From contig NZ_JARWSK010000006.1 in assembly GCF_031081985.1 (NCBI RefSeq), forward strand, positions 186,001-250,000: a stretch of DNA of 64,000 bases, given 5' to 3'. The position numbers and the translations under genes were made by a program. The notes beneath the pieces were generated by a model, which was given only the letters and a program-made list of their open reading frames with translations, was not told where the DNA came from and searched no databases. How positions within the stretch are numbered: position 1 is the stretch's first letter; each line of letters opens with the position of its first letter. This document shows, piece after piece, positions 40,782-49,574 of this stretch. The DNA is from Komagataeibacter xylinus. Lineage in GTDB: Bacteria; Pseudomonadota; Alphaproteobacteria; Acetobacterales; Acetobacteraceae.

Positions 40782-42713
40782 ATGGTCCTGGATGACGTAT
40801 CCGGCGGCATGGCCGATCGTTCTGCCAACGAGGATGGGGCCGTTCAGGGAAAGGACAGTACGCCCATGCCTGACACGTCTGACATGCTGGACAGTGTGGT
40901 CCAGCTTCCCGGTCATCATCCCGTGCGCGTGGACCATTCCCGCGATGCGCTGCTCACGGCGTTTGGCAAGGCAACGCTCAACAACCGCTACCTCCTGCCT
41001 GATGAGAGCTATCAGGACCTGTTTGGCCGCGTAGCCTCGTATTACGGGGCCAACCCCGCCCATGCCCAGCGGCTGTATGACTACATCTCGCGGCACTGGT
41101 TCATGCCGGCAACCCCGGTGCTCTCCAATGGCGGCACCTCGCGGGGGCTGCCCATCTCGTGCTTCCTCAACGAGGCCAATGACAGCCTGCGCGGCATCGT
41201 GGACCTGTGGAACGAGAATGTGTGGCTGGCCTCAAAGGGGGGGGGCATCGGTTCCTACTGGGGCAACCTGCGCTCGATTGGCGAGAACGTGGGTCGTAAT
41301 GGCAAGACCTCGGGCGTCATTCCCTTCATCCGGGTCATGGACAGCCTGACGCTGGCCATCAGCCAAGGCTCGCTGCGGCGCGGCTCGGCTGCGGTGTACC
41401 TGCCGGTCTGGCACCCCGAGATCGAGGAATTCATCGAGCTGCGCCGCCCCACCGGCGGCGACCCCAACCGCAAGGCGCTCAACCTGCACCACGGCGTGCT
41501 GGTGTCGGATGCGTTCATGCGCGCGGTGGCCGATGATGATGAATGGGCGCTGCTCTCCCCCAAGGACAACACGGTCATCCGCAAGGTTTCGGCCCGCGCG
41601 TTGTGGATTCGAATCCTCACCGCGCGCATGGAACAGGGCGAGCCGTACATCATCTATTCCGACCATGTGAACAACGCGCGCCCCGAGCACCACAAGCTGG
41701 CGGGGCTTGAGGTCAAGACCTCGAACCTGTGCGCCGAGATCACGCTGCCCACCGGCATGGACCACCATGGCCGCGAGCGCACGGCGGTGTGCTGCCTGTC
41801 CTCGCTCAATCTCGAGACATGGGATGAGTGGAAGGATGATCCGCAGTTCATCGAGGATGTGATGCTGTTCCTCGACAACGTGCTGCAGGACTTCATCGAC
41901 CGCGCGCCCGACGACATGGAGCGTGCCCGCTACGCCGCCATGCGCGAACGCTCGGTCGGGCTGGGAGTCATGGGGTTCCACTCCTTCCTGCAGGCCAAGA
42001 ACGTGCCGTTCGAAAGCGTTGTGGCCAAGAGCTGGAACCGCAAGATCTTCCAGCACATCCGCGCGCAGGCCGATGCCGCCTCGCGCAAGCTGGCCGAAGA
42101 GCGTGGACCGTGCCCGGATGCGGCGGAATATGGCGTGATGGAGCGTTTTTCCAACAAGATGGCGATCGCGCCCACGGCGTCGATCTCGATCATCGCGGGC
42201 AATGCCAGCCCCGGCATCGAGCCGATCGCGGCCAATGTGTTCCTGCAAAAAACGCTGTCCGGCTCGTTTACCGTGCGCAACCGCCACCTTGACAAGCTGC
42301 TGACCAGCAAGGGTCGGAACACCAGCGATGTCTGGTCGTCCATCACGCTCAACAAGGGCAGCGTGCAGCATCTCGACTTCCTGACCCAGCAGGAGAAGGA
42401 CGTGTTCAAGACCGCGTTTGAACTCGACCAGCGCTGGGTGATCGAGCATGCGGCGGATCGCGCGCCGTTCATCTGCCAGGCGCAGTCGGTCAACATCTTC
42501 CTGCCTGCCAACGTGCACAAGCGCGACCTGCACCAGATCCATTACATGGCGTGGAAGCGGGGGGTAAAATCGCTGTATTACTGCCGCTCGCTGTCCATCC
42601 AGCGGGCCGATGCGGTGAGCGATGGCCAGGAAAAGCGCGACGTGACGCCAAAGGATGGCGGCAGCCCCCCTGCGACATCGGGCGATTATGAGGAATGCCT
42701 CGCCTGCCAGTAG
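40782..42713 (+). CDS. nrdA: Ribonucleoside-diphosphate reductase alpha subunit, class I
   Basis: A 643-residue enzyme reducing NDPs to dNDPs. The active-site Cys in LPISCFLNE, the SNLCAEI triad, the second Cys in AVCCLSSLN, and the C-terminal redox pair ECLACQ are all present. MAIAPTASISIIAGNASPGIEP is the substrate loop. It is shorter than E. coli NrdA and lacks an N-terminal ATP-cone, so overall-activity regulation by dATP at that site is absent. No nrdB (radical subunit) lies in the window. GGAGAA precedes the ATG. Tandem NrdR-like boxes upstream suggest repression when dNTP/ATP levels are high. Confidence 0.95.
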   Translation: MVLDDVSGGMADRSANEDGAVQGKDSTPMPDTSDMLDSVVQLPGHHPVRVDHSRDALLTAFGKATLNNRYLLPDESYQDLFGRVASYYGANPAHAQRLYDYISRHWFMPATPVLSNGGTSRGLPISCFLNEANDSLRGIVDLWNENVWLASKGGGIGSYWGNLRSIGENVGRNGKTSGVIPFIRVMDSLTLAISQGSLRRGSAAVYLPVWHPEIEEFIELRRPTGGDPNRKALNLHHGVLVSDAFMRAVADDDEWALLSPKDNTVIRKVSARALWIRILTARMEQGEPYIIYSDHVNNARPEHHKLAGLEVKTSNLCAEITLPTGMDHHGRERTAVCCLSSLNLETWDEWKDDPQFIEDVMLFLDNVLQDFIDRAPDDMERARYAAMRERSVGLGVMGFHSFLQAKNVPFESVVAKSWNRKIFQHIRAQADAASRKLAEERGPCPDAAEYGVMERFSNKMAIAPTASISIIAGNASPGIEPIAANVFLQKTLSGSFTVRNRHLDKLLTSKGRNTSDVWSSITLNKGSVQHLDFLTQQEKDVFKTAFELDQRWVIEHAADRAPFICQAQSVNIFLPANVHKRDLHQIHYMAWKRGVKSLYYCRSLSIQRADAVSDGQEKRDVTPKDGGSPPATSGDYEECLACQ

Positions 42714-42726
42714 GGCGAGGGAACAA

Positions 42727-42805
42727 GGTTTTTGGTGAAGCTTTTTTCAAAAAGCTTTGCAAAAACGCCGCCTTTTTGAAAAAAGGCGGCGTCCGGAAGC
42801 TTTTA
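42727..42805 (+). repeat. Dispersed intergenic palindromic repeat, copy 2
   Basis: GGTTTTTGGTGAAGC ... GCTTTGCAAAAACGCC, then the hairpin GCCGCCTTTTTG/AAAAAAGGCGGC (42768-42790), then GTCCGGAAGCTTTTATC. It lies between the convergent nrdA and methyltransferase genes and is probably a two-way terminator. It is opposite in orientation to copies 1 and 4. Confidence 0.85.
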
Positions 42806-42830
42806 TCTTTTGTCAGCCATACCACTTCGC

Positions 42831-43580
42831 TCACGGCATGAGCGGCATACCCTGTTCCAGAATGGCGCGGGCTTCTGGCGTAAAGCGGCCATCGGCCTCA
42901 TGCAGCACAAGGCCGGGCAGCATTTCGCTGCCCGCGCGTGAATTCGCCCGTCCCTGCACCAGCATGATCCGTGCGGCCTGCCCCGCGCGGGGCCAGAAAG
43001 GCAGCACCCTGATCCGGCCCAGTTGCGCGCCCTCCATGGCCGTGCAGCAGGCCGCCAGCAGGGTGCTGGGCAGGGCCAGCGTCAGCGTGCCGTGGTGGCG
43101 TAGCTGGGCGGCCATGGCGCGCACCCAGCCACCGAGCGCGCCAGTGGGCAGGCGGCGGGCAAGGTCGCGCTGGCTGTGCGGCGAGGCCGATGACTCCTGC
43201 CCATGCCAGGGCGGGTTGGCAAAGGCGTGGTCGATGCGGCGCAGGCCGGGGCCGGACAGCAGCGGGTCATCGGGCAGGGCAGGCAGGGTGGCATGGCGCA
43301 CATGCAGGTCGTGGCGATGGTTGAGCAAAAAGTTATGCCGGGCCAGCGCCGCGGTGGCGCCATCATGCTCCAGCCCGATTCCTGTCAGCCGGGGCACCCG
43401 ATTCGACAGGCAGAGCAGTCCCGCGCCCGCGCCGCATCCACCTTCCATGACGATCTGGCCAGGGCGTGCAGGCACGAAAGCAGCCATCAGAACAGGCTCA
43501 AGTCCGGTCCTGTTTCCGGTCGAAAACTGGCGATAGACCACCTTTCCGCCCAGCAGGTGGCCTGTGGTTACAGGGTCCAT
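42831..43580 (-). CDS. TrmN6-like tRNA(adenine-N6) methyltransferase
   Basis: A SAM-dependent methyltransferase of about 249 residues. MDPVTTGHLLGGKVVYRQ at the start and the SAM-binding VMEGGCGAGAGLLCLSNR are typical of the YfiC/TrmN6 group. The catalytic FANPPWHG stands for NPPY. The target is probably A37 of tRNA1(Val), by family only. The start at 43580 is chosen for family fit; the frame is open to an ATG at 43667, which would add a Gly/His-rich leader. It diverges from the polyprenyl synthase gene. Confidence 0.75.
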   Translation of the reverse strand: MDPVTTGHLLGGKVVYRQFSTGNRTGLEPVLMAAFVPARPGQIVMEGGCGAGAGLLCLSNRVPRLTGIGLEHDGATAALARHNFLLNHRHDLHVRHATLPALPDDPLLSGPGLRRIDHAFANPPWHGQESSASPHSQRDLARRLPTGALGGWVRAMAAQLRHHGTLTLALPSTLLAACCTAMEGAQLGRIRVLPFWPRAGQAARIMLVQGRANSRAGSEMLPGLVLHEADGRFTPEARAILEQGMPLMP

Positions 43581-43712
43581 GCCCGTGGGGGGGAGAGGCA
43601 GGTCATGTGCTGCTCCGTGCCGTGTGCCTGTGTGCTCCGGCTTGACCGTTATTCCAGCGCCGCCCATATACTCATTCTATGTTCATACATTCGGAACCGG
43701 GAGAGTAACCTT

Positions 43713-44789
43713 TTGGCCCTAGCAGTTAGTCTGCCGGAATCCGACGAAACGGCAAGTCAGAAAGACGAAGGGGCTCGCCGCCCGATGGCAGATGGATCAG
43801 AAGTCGCCCTGCGCGATCTGGCGGAATATCTTGCGGATGACATGGCGGCGTGCAACCGCGCCATTGTCGAGCGGATGGACAGCCCGGTCGCCCTTATTCC
43901 CCAGCTTGCAGCCCACCTTGTGGCCGCCGGTGGCAAGCGGCTGCGCCCGCTGCTGACACTGGCCTCCGCCCGGCTGTGCGGCTACGAACCCGATGCCACG
44001 CACCAGCGCCACGTGGCCCTGGCCGCCTGCGTGGAGTTCATCCACACGGCAACGCTTTTGCATGATGACGTGGTGGACGAGAGTTCGCTGCGCCGGGGCA
44101 TGGCCAGCGCCAATGCGGTGTTTGGCAACAAGGCATCGGTTCTGGTGGGGGACTTCCTGTTCGCCCGCTCGTTCCAGCTCATGACGGATGACGGCTCGCT
44201 CAAGGTCATGAATATCCTCTCGTCCGCTTCCGCCACCATTGCGGAAGGGGAAGTGCTGCAGATGTCCACGCAGAATGACCTCTCCACACAGATCGATCAG
44301 TATCTGGAAGTCATTCATGGCAAAACTGCGGCATTGTTCGCCGCAGCCTGCCGCGTGGGGGCCGTCGTGGCCGATCGGGGCGAGGCGGAGGAGCGCGCGC
44401 TCGAAACCTATGGCACCAATCTGGGCATGGCCTTCCAGCTCGTTGATGACGCGCTGGATTACGCCGCCGACCAGGCCCGCCTGGGCAAGACGGTGGGTGA
44501 TGACTTCCGTGAAGGCAAGATCACCCTGCCGGTGCTGGCCGCCTATGCCGCAGGCTCGGCGGAGGACCGTGCCTTCTGGCAGCGTGTGATCGAGGAAAGC
44601 GAGCAGAAGCCTGAGGATCTCGATCATGCCCTGCGCCTGATCGAGCAGACTGGCGCCATCCGCATCACGCTTGAGCGTGCAACGGAATATGCCGATGCGG
44701 CGCGTGAGGCACTATCCATCTTCCCGCCCAGCCGCCTGCGCCAGATGCTGCAGGATACGGCGAGCTACACCGTCAACCGCCTGCGTTAA
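43713..44789 (+). CDS. ispB: Polyprenyl (octaprenyl/decaprenyl) diphosphate synthase
   Basis: A 358-residue all-helical enzyme extending isoprenoid chains for ubiquinone. The two Asp-rich motifs are LLHDDVVDES and LVDDALDYA; the substrate Arg/Lys patch is GGKRLRPLL. The start is a TTG at 43713 with GGGAGAG seven bases upstream; an internal ATG at 43785 would shorten the N-terminus. The chain length (C50 is usual in acetic acid bacteria) cannot be read. Confidence 0.9.
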   Translation: MALAVSLPESDETASQKDEGARRPMADGSEVALRDLAEYLADDMAACNRAIVERMDSPVALIPQLAAHLVAAGGKRLRPLLTLASARLCGYEPDATHQRHVALAACVEFIHTATLLHDDVVDESSLRRGMASANAVFGNKASVLVGDFLFARSFQLMTDDGSLKVMNILSSASATIAEGEVLQMSTQNDLSTQIDQYLEVIHGKTAALFAAACRVGAVVADRGEAEERALETYGTNLGMAFQLVDDALDYAADQARLGKTVGDDFREGKITLPVLAAYAAGSAEDRAFWQRVIEESEQKPEDLDHALRLIEQTGAIRITLERATEYADAAREALSIFPPSRLRQMLQDTASYTVNRLR

Positions 44790-44833
44790 GCAGGCGGGGC
44801 GGCTTGCCCTTTCCGGAATCGTGAAATCAGAAG

Positions 44834-44915
44834 AAGTTTTTGGTGAAGCTTTTTTCCAAAAAGCTTCAAGAAACGCTGCTTTTTGAAAAAAGGCGGCGCC
44901 CGAAGGCTTCTACCC
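44834..44915 (+). repeat. Dispersed intergenic palindromic repeat, copy 3
   Basis: AGTTTTTGGTGAAGC ... GCTTCAAGAAACGC, then TGCTTTTTG/AAAAAAGGCGGC, then CCGAAGGCTTCTACC. It sits between convergent ispB and murI, and its last bases encode the murI C-terminus and stop. Confidence 0.8.
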
Positions 44916-45743
44916 TTTGTGTGCAGCAGCCGGGCTGGCGTCGAATAGCCTTGGCACGTCCTGTCCATAGCCCAGGGCCGACAGCCCCGGCCGTAGGGCC
45001 GCAAGATCACGCGGCGGGGCGGTAAAGCAGAACTGATCGGGCAGGGAAGAAGCGGGGCCGGTCAGGGCTGGGCACGAGGCCAGCACGCGGGTGACCTGCC
45101 GGGCCACGGCGGGCGCAGGGTCCAGCCAGGTGACATGCGGGGGACCTGCTTCACGCATGGCATCAAGCAAAAAAGTATAATGCGTGCAGCCCAGCCCCAC
45201 GACGTCGATTGCCGCGCCGCCGGGCTGCCCGAACAGGCCCGCGAGTTCCGCCCTGAGCAGGGCGGGGTCGGGCGGCGTGCCGCGAAAGGCGTTTTCCGCC
45301 ATGTCCGCCAGTCCGCGCGCGCCGTGGGCGAGCAGGGTGCAGTCAGGCGCAAAGCGGGCGCTGAGTGCCTTCAGGTAGGGGCGGTGCACGGTGGCCCGCG
45401 TGGCCAGCAGCCCGATCGTGCCAGTAAGGGTCTGGTCGGCGGCCCATTTTATGGGCGGCACGCAGCCCACGAAGGGCACGTCATAAGCAGCCCGCAGGCT
45501 GTCGAGCGCGAGCGTGCTGGCGGTATTGCACGCCACCACCACCACGCTGGGCTGCAGGCGATCAATCGCTGCCCCCATAAGGCGCACGATCCGCGCGCGC
45601 AGGAGGGTGTCGGGCTGTTCGCCGTATGGGAAGACGGCCGTGTCAGCCAGATAGTCGATCGGTATGCCGGGCAGGAGCGGGCGGAGCTGGGCTACGATGC
45701 CCAGCCCCCCAATGCCCGAATCGAAGGCAAGAACACGCGCCAT
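44910..45743 (-). CDS. murI: Glutamate racemase
   Basis: A 277-residue enzyme providing D-Glu for peptidoglycan. The N-terminal LAFDSGIGGLGIV, the first catalytic Cys in VVACNTAS, and the second in VGLGCTHY are present. Family-typical length. The stop codon and last residues come from intergenic repeat copy 3. The pyrE gene ends 15 bases upstream. Confidence 0.94.
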   Translation of the reverse strand: MARVLAFDSGIGGLGIVAQLRPLLPGIPIDYLADTAVFPYGEQPDTLLRARIVRLMGAAIDRLQPSVVVVACNTASTLALDSLRAAYDVPFVGCVPPIKWAADQTLTGTIGLLATRATVHRPYLKALSARFAPDCTLLAHGARGLADMAENAFRGTPPDPALLRAELAGLFGQPGGAAIDVVGLGCTHYTFLLDAMREAGPPHVTWLDPAPAVARQVTRVLASCPALTGPASSLPDQFCFTAPPRDLAALRPGLSALGYGQDVPRLFDASPAAAHKG

Positions 45744-45758
45744 CAGATGGCCCGTGGG

Positions 45759-46520
45759 TCAGGCCCCGGCATCACGCTTGGCCTTGAGCGCCAGTGCCTC
45801 TTCAGCACTGCCCACGCCGCCATGCTTGGCTGACCATGCACAGGGGTCTTCAAGGAAACGACGCACCTCGGCGGCATCCTTTTCCGAGAAATAGGGCTTG
45901 CCCGCGCAGGCTTCGAGCACATCCCACCAGGTGCACAGCGCATGCAGGCTGATGTCCATATCCGCCAGCGTGCGGTATGCGCCGGGGAAAACGCCATAGA
46001 AGAACACCACGAAGGTGTGGTCCACGATCGCGCCCGCCTTGCGCAGCGCGTTGGCGAACTGCACCTTCGATGAGCCATCGGTGGTCAGGTCTTCCACCAG
46101 CAGGGTGCGCATGCCCTCGGGCACATCGCCCTCGATCTGGGCATTGCGGCCAAAACCCTTGGGCTTTTTGCGCACATAGGCCATCGGCGCCATCATGCGG
46201 TCCGCAATCCAGGCGGCGAAGGGAATGCCCGCCGTCTCGCCGCCCACCACGGCGTCGATGCTTTCATAGCCGACATGGCGGCCGATCTTTTCCACCGCCA
46301 GTTCCATGATCTTCTGGCGCGCGCGGGGGAAGAAGATGATGCGGCGGCAATCGATATAGACCGGGGATTTCCAGCCCGAGGTGAGGGTGTAGGGATCATC
46401 GGGACGGAAGTTGACGGCCTTGATTTCCAGCAGCAGGCGCGCGGTCATGAGGGCTGCGTCGCGGTCCCATGCGGTTGTGCCTGTTGAAAGTCCTGCCCCA
46501 TTCCCCGTGGCGTCGTGCAT
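45759..46520 (-). CDS. pyrE: Orotate phosphoribosyltransferase
   Basis: A 253-residue enzyme converting orotate and PRPP to OMP. The PRPP motif is TLLVEDLTTDGSSK. YTLTSGWKSPVYIDCR and GETAGIPFAAWIADRM are typical. The chosen ATG at 46520 follows CAGGGT; the frame extends upstream to 46565. The long alphaproteobacterial form. Neighbour of murI. Confidence 0.93.
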   Translation of the reverse strand: MHDATGNGAGLSTGTTAWDRDAALMTARLLLEIKAVNFRPDDPYTLTSGWKSPVYIDCRRIIFFPRARQKIMELAVEKIGRHVGYESIDAVVGGETAGIPFAAWIADRMMAPMAYVRKKPKGFGRNAQIEGDVPEGMRTLLVEDLTTDGSSKVQFANALRKAGAIVDHTFVVFFYGVFPGAYRTLADMDISLHALCTWWDVLEACAGKPYFSEKDAAEVRRFLEDPCAWSAKHGGVGSAEEALALKAKRDAGA

Positions 46521-46724
46521 ACCCTGTCTCCGGCCAAATGAATTGCGTGTACTGAATGTCAGCACAGACGCTTAACCGCAACAGGGCGGAAAATCCATCG
46601 GTGTCCGGGCCAATGGGGGTGGAATTGCCAAAAAAAGGCCGCATCGGAAATATAACGTGACCCGATCAGCAGAGTGTGAGTGCTCGCGTACCTTGCCCCC
46701 ACGGGGTATTCGCTCTAGTATCTC

Positions 46725-46743
46725 AATATTAATAATCATTCTC
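46725..46743. promoter_or_regulatory. Fur-box-like site upstream of a small gene
   Basis: AATATTAATAATCATTCTC matches 15 of 19 positions of the classic Fur box (GATAATGATAATCATTATC). It ends four bases before the GTG of the 84-residue gene and includes a TAATAAT-type -10-like run, so it would overlap the promoter. Acetobacteraceae Fur specificity is not well known to me. Confidence 0.5.
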
Positions 46744-46747
46744 ACTA

Positions 46748-47002
46748 GTGGATCATCGCATCGTGTCTGTTGAAAACAGTCGCATCGCCCGCAAATGCGA
46801 GCGTGCCGTAATCACCGCCTACCAGGAACTGCGTGGCGTCGGGACAAGCGATGTGTCGGCTTTCCATGCCTGCACGACCCTCTACCGTATCCACCACCCC
46901 GAATCCTCGCTCAACGAGGCGCGGCGCCTGGTGTCGGAATGGATCGACCATCATGTCATCCAAAAGCGCCCCGGCCCGACTCCCGGGTGTGAGTGCGACT
47001 GA
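46748..47002 (+). CDS. Small conserved-looking protein, possibly iron-regulated
   Basis: An 84-residue protein of unknown function. The central part is helical (RIARKCERAVITAYQELRGVG; SLNEARRLVSEWIDHHVI), with Cys/His at CERAV, HACTT and HHPE and a C-terminal CEC. It starts at GTG 46748 or GTG 46763; no clear Shine-Dalgarno, so possibly leaderless. A Fur-box-like site lies directly upstream and a perfect terminator directly downstream, so it is a stand-alone transcription unit. No family recognised. Confidence 0.6.
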   Translation: MDHRIVSVENSRIARKCERAVITAYQELRGVGTSDVSAFHACTTLYRIHHPESSLNEARRLVSEWIDHHVIQKRPGPTPGCECD

Positions 47003-47029
47003 TCCATCCGGGCGAAGGATGTCATGCAA

Positions 47030-47067
47030 AAGGGGCAGGCTGCATCATGCAGCCTGCCCCTTGTTTT
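47030..47067 (+). terminator. Strong rho-independent terminator
   Basis: AAGGGGCAGGCTGCA (47030-47044), loop TCA, TGCAGCCTGCCCCTT (47048-47062), then GTTTTT. A perfect 15-bp stem after the 84-residue gene, also positioned to stop read-through toward gltA from the other side. Confidence 0.9.
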
Positions 47068-47161
47068 TACGACTGGGTTCCGCCCGTGAAGCGGGACCTG
47101 AAACGGCAGGACCATTTGCCGTGCCGGGCGGGCAATACCCCGTCCGGCACGGCTGTTTCAA

Positions 47162-48460
47162 TCAGGCCCGCTTGTCAAACGGCACGAAATCGCGCTCGGG
47201 CGAGCCGGTATAGAGCTGGCGGGGGCGGCCGATGCGCTGGCCGGGTTCTTCAATCATTTCCTTCCACTGGCTGATCCAGCCGGTGGTGCGGGCTACGGCA
47301 AACAGCACGGTGAACATGCTGGTGGGGATGCCCATGGCCTTGAGAATGATGCCGGAATAGAAATCGACATTGGGGTACAGGCTGCGCTTGACGAAATATT
47401 CGTCATGGATCGCAATCTTTTCCAGTTCGATGGCCAGGTCGAGCAGCGGGTCGTCCTTGATGCCAAGCTCGCCGAGCACCTCATGGCAGGTGGCCTGCAT
47501 GATCTTGGCGCGCGGGTCGAAGTTCTTGTACACCCGGTGACCAAAGCCCATCAGGCGCACGCCGCTTGTCTTGTCCTTCACCTTGGCGATGAATTCAGGG
47601 ATGTTGTCCTTGTGGCCGATCTCGGCCAGCATCTTCAGCACCGCCTCGTTGGCCCCGCCATGGGCAGGCCCCCACAGGGCCGCGATGCCTGCGGAAATAC
47701 AGGCAAACGGATTGGCGCCCGTCGAGCCCGCAAGGCGCACGGTGGAGGTTGACGCATTCTGCTCATGGTCTGCATGCAGGATCAGGATGCGATCCATGGC
47801 GCGGGCGAGCACCGGGTTGATCTTGTAGGGCTCGCTCGGCACCGCGAACATCATGGACAGGAAGTTCTCGGCATAGGACAGGTCATTGCGCGGGTAGATG
47901 AAGGTCTCGCCCTGCGTGTATTTGTAGGCCCAGGCCGCGATGGTCGGGATCTTGGCGATGATGCGCATGGCCGACTGGTAGCGTGTGGCAGCATTCGAGA
48001 CATCGAGCCCTTCATGATAGAAGGAAGACAGCGCGCCCACCGTGCCGCACAGGATGGCCATGGGGTGCGCATCACGGCGGAAACCGTTGAAGAAATTGCG
48101 GATCTGCTCGTGCAGCAGCGTGTGGTGCTTGATGGAATTCACAAACCCGTCGTACTGCGCCTTGTCGGGCAGTTCACCGTTGAGCAGCAGGTAGGCCACT
48201 TCCATGAAGGTGGCCTGTTCGGCCAGTTGCGCAATGGGGTAGCCACGATGCAGCAGCACGCCTTTTTCACCATCGATGAAGGTGATCTTGCTGGAGCATG
48301 ACGCGGTCTCGCCATAGCCGGGATCATAGGTGAATACGCCAGCCTGGGCAGGCAGCTTGCGGATGTCGACGACCTCCGGCCCCATCGTGCCGGACAGCAT
48401 GGGCAGTGCAACATCCTTGCCGTTTAGCGAGATTGTGGCAGTTTTTCCGGACTCGCTCAT
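47162..48460 (-). CDS. gltA: Citrate synthase, type II (aarA in acetic acid bacteria)
   Basis: A 432-residue enzyme condensing acetyl-CoA and oxaloacetate. The N-terminal domain ([22 protein letters not shown]) and catalytic motifs [12 protein letters not shown] and [14 protein letters not shown] are present; the final [13 protein letters not shown] is typical of Gram-negative type II enzymes. AGGAGGAG lies shortly before the ATG. In Acetobacter aceti the ortholog aarA is required for acetic acid resistance (Fukaya et al.). sixA/aarB follows 215 bases upstream on the same strand. Confidence 0.95.
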   Translation of the reverse strand: MSESGKTATISLNGKDVALPMLSGTMGPEVVDIRKLPAQAGVFTYDPGYGETASCSSKITFIDGEKGVLLHRGYPIAQLAEQATFMEVAYLLLNGELPDKAQYDGFVNSIKHHTLLHEQIRNFFNGFRRDAHPMAILCGTVGALSSFYHEGLDVSNAATRYQSAMRIIAKIPTIAAWAYKYTQGETFIYPRNDLSYAENFLSMMFAVPSEPYKINPVLARAMDRILILHADHEQNASTSTVRLAGSTGANPFACISAGIAALWGPAHGGANEAVLKMLAEIGHKDNIPEFIAKVKDKTSGVRLMGFGHRVYKNFDPRAKIMQATCHEVLGELGIKDDPLLDLAIELEKIAIHDEYFVKRSLYPNVDFYSGIILKAMGIPTSMFTVLFAVARTTGWISQWKEMIEEPGQRIGRPRQLYTGSPERDFVPFDKRA

Positions 48461-48675
48461 CTACAACTCTCCTCCTGGGGCCACGCCTGCGCTGGTGGGG
48501 CAGGGGGCCATGTCTCCAACCTCCGGGCATTCTGCCGTTCATGCGGCAGTTTATCGCTATGCCCAAATTATATGCCCGGCGTGCCGCACGGGGCGGCAGT
48601 CATCGGGCCTCGGGTCTGACGATAGGAACGAAACCCCCGCCGTGGCAATCCATGCCCCCCTTTGCCGCAATGACA

Positions 48676-49203
48676 TTATTGGCAAGACAGGGCGTTGAGG
48701 CGGATTTCATGATCGGTGGCGGAATTCCATGGTTTTTCGGCGGTAAAGCAGGCGATGGAGGCGGGCGGGAAGCCACGCTGCATCGCCTCTTCAAGGGGAG
48801 GCGGGCAATGCCGCGCCGCCCAGTCAAACACCAGGGCGCCCAAGGCCGGATTGTGCCCTAATACCATGATATTGCTTGTTTTATCGGAAATGGCATAGAG
48901 CATGTCACGCACCGTTTCGGCAGTTGCCTCATACAGTTCGTTCACATATCGGATATCGGGTTTCTGATCGCCATAAAATGATCCCAGCGCCGCAAGCGTT
49001 TCGACCGTGCGCCGCGCGGGGCTGACAAGCACCAGTTGCGGGGCAAAGGCCCGCGCCCGCGCCCGCAGCCACGCGCCCTGGGCGCGGGCGCTGTCACGGC
49101 CATGCGGGGTGAGCACGCGGTTGAAATCGGCCTGCGGGCCGATATCGCCAAACGCGGCGGGCGCGGCCTGGGCATGGCGCATGAGCACAAGCTGGCGGGG
49201 CAT
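48676..49203 (-). CDS. sixA: Histidine phosphatase SixA-like (aarB homolog)
   Basis: A 175-residue phosphohistidine phosphatase. RHG motif QLVLMRHAQAAP at the N-terminus, VLVSPARRTVETL, and VLGHNPAL (the second catalytic His). SixA dephosphorylates histidine phosphocarriers in E. coli. In A. aceti the equivalent gene (aarB/sixA) lies between aarA and aarC in the acid-resistance cluster; its exact role there is less clear. It ends eight bases after chorismate mutase. Confidence 0.88.
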   Translation of the reverse strand: MPRQLVLMRHAQAAPAAFGDIGPQADFNRVLTPHGRDSARAQGAWLRARARAFAPQLVLVSPARRTVETLAALGSFYGDQKPDIRYVNELYEATAETVRDMLYAISDKTSNIMVLGHNPALGALVFDWAARHCPPPLEEAMQRGFPPASIACFTAEKPWNSATDHEIRLNALSCQ

Positions 49204-49211
49204 GGCGGCGG

Positions 49212-49529
49212 TTACTGGCCTGTGCCCGCGGCAATGGCCTCATGGTGGCGAATGACCTCGCGGATGATGAAGGCCAGGAATTTTTCCGCAAAATCGGGGT
49301 CGAGATGGGCGGCGGTGGCCAGGTCGCGCAGCCGGGCTACCTGGCGTGCCTCACGCGCGGGGTCGGCGGGCGGCATGTCGTTGGCGGCCTTGAGCCTGCC
49401 CACCGCCTGCGTGTGGCGAAAGCGCTCGGCCAGCATATAGATCAGGGCGGCATCGATGTTGTCGATGCTGCAGCGCAGCTCTTCGAGCTTGCGCCGGGCT
49501 GCGTCCTGTCTGGCCTCGGTGGTGTTCAT
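49212..49529 (-). CDS. Chorismate mutase, AroQ type
   Basis: A 105-residue all-helical enzyme turning chorismate into prephenate. The helix pattern is LEELRCSIDNIDAALIYMLAERFRHTQAVGRLK, with the catalytic Arg/Lys, and AREARQVARLRDLA ... FLAFIIREVIRHHE. A single-domain form, not fused to prephenate dehydratase. It lies between sixA and the metallophosphatase gene on the same strand. Confidence 0.9.
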   Translation of the reverse strand: MNTTEARQDAARRKLEELRCSIDNIDAALIYMLAERFRHTQAVGRLKAANDMPPADPAREARQVARLRDLATAAHLDPDFAEKFLAFIIREVIRHHEAIAAGTGQ

Positions 49530-49574
49530 CGGTGTCCGCGCTCCTGCGTTGAAAAAAGAGGGATGAAAAAAGAC

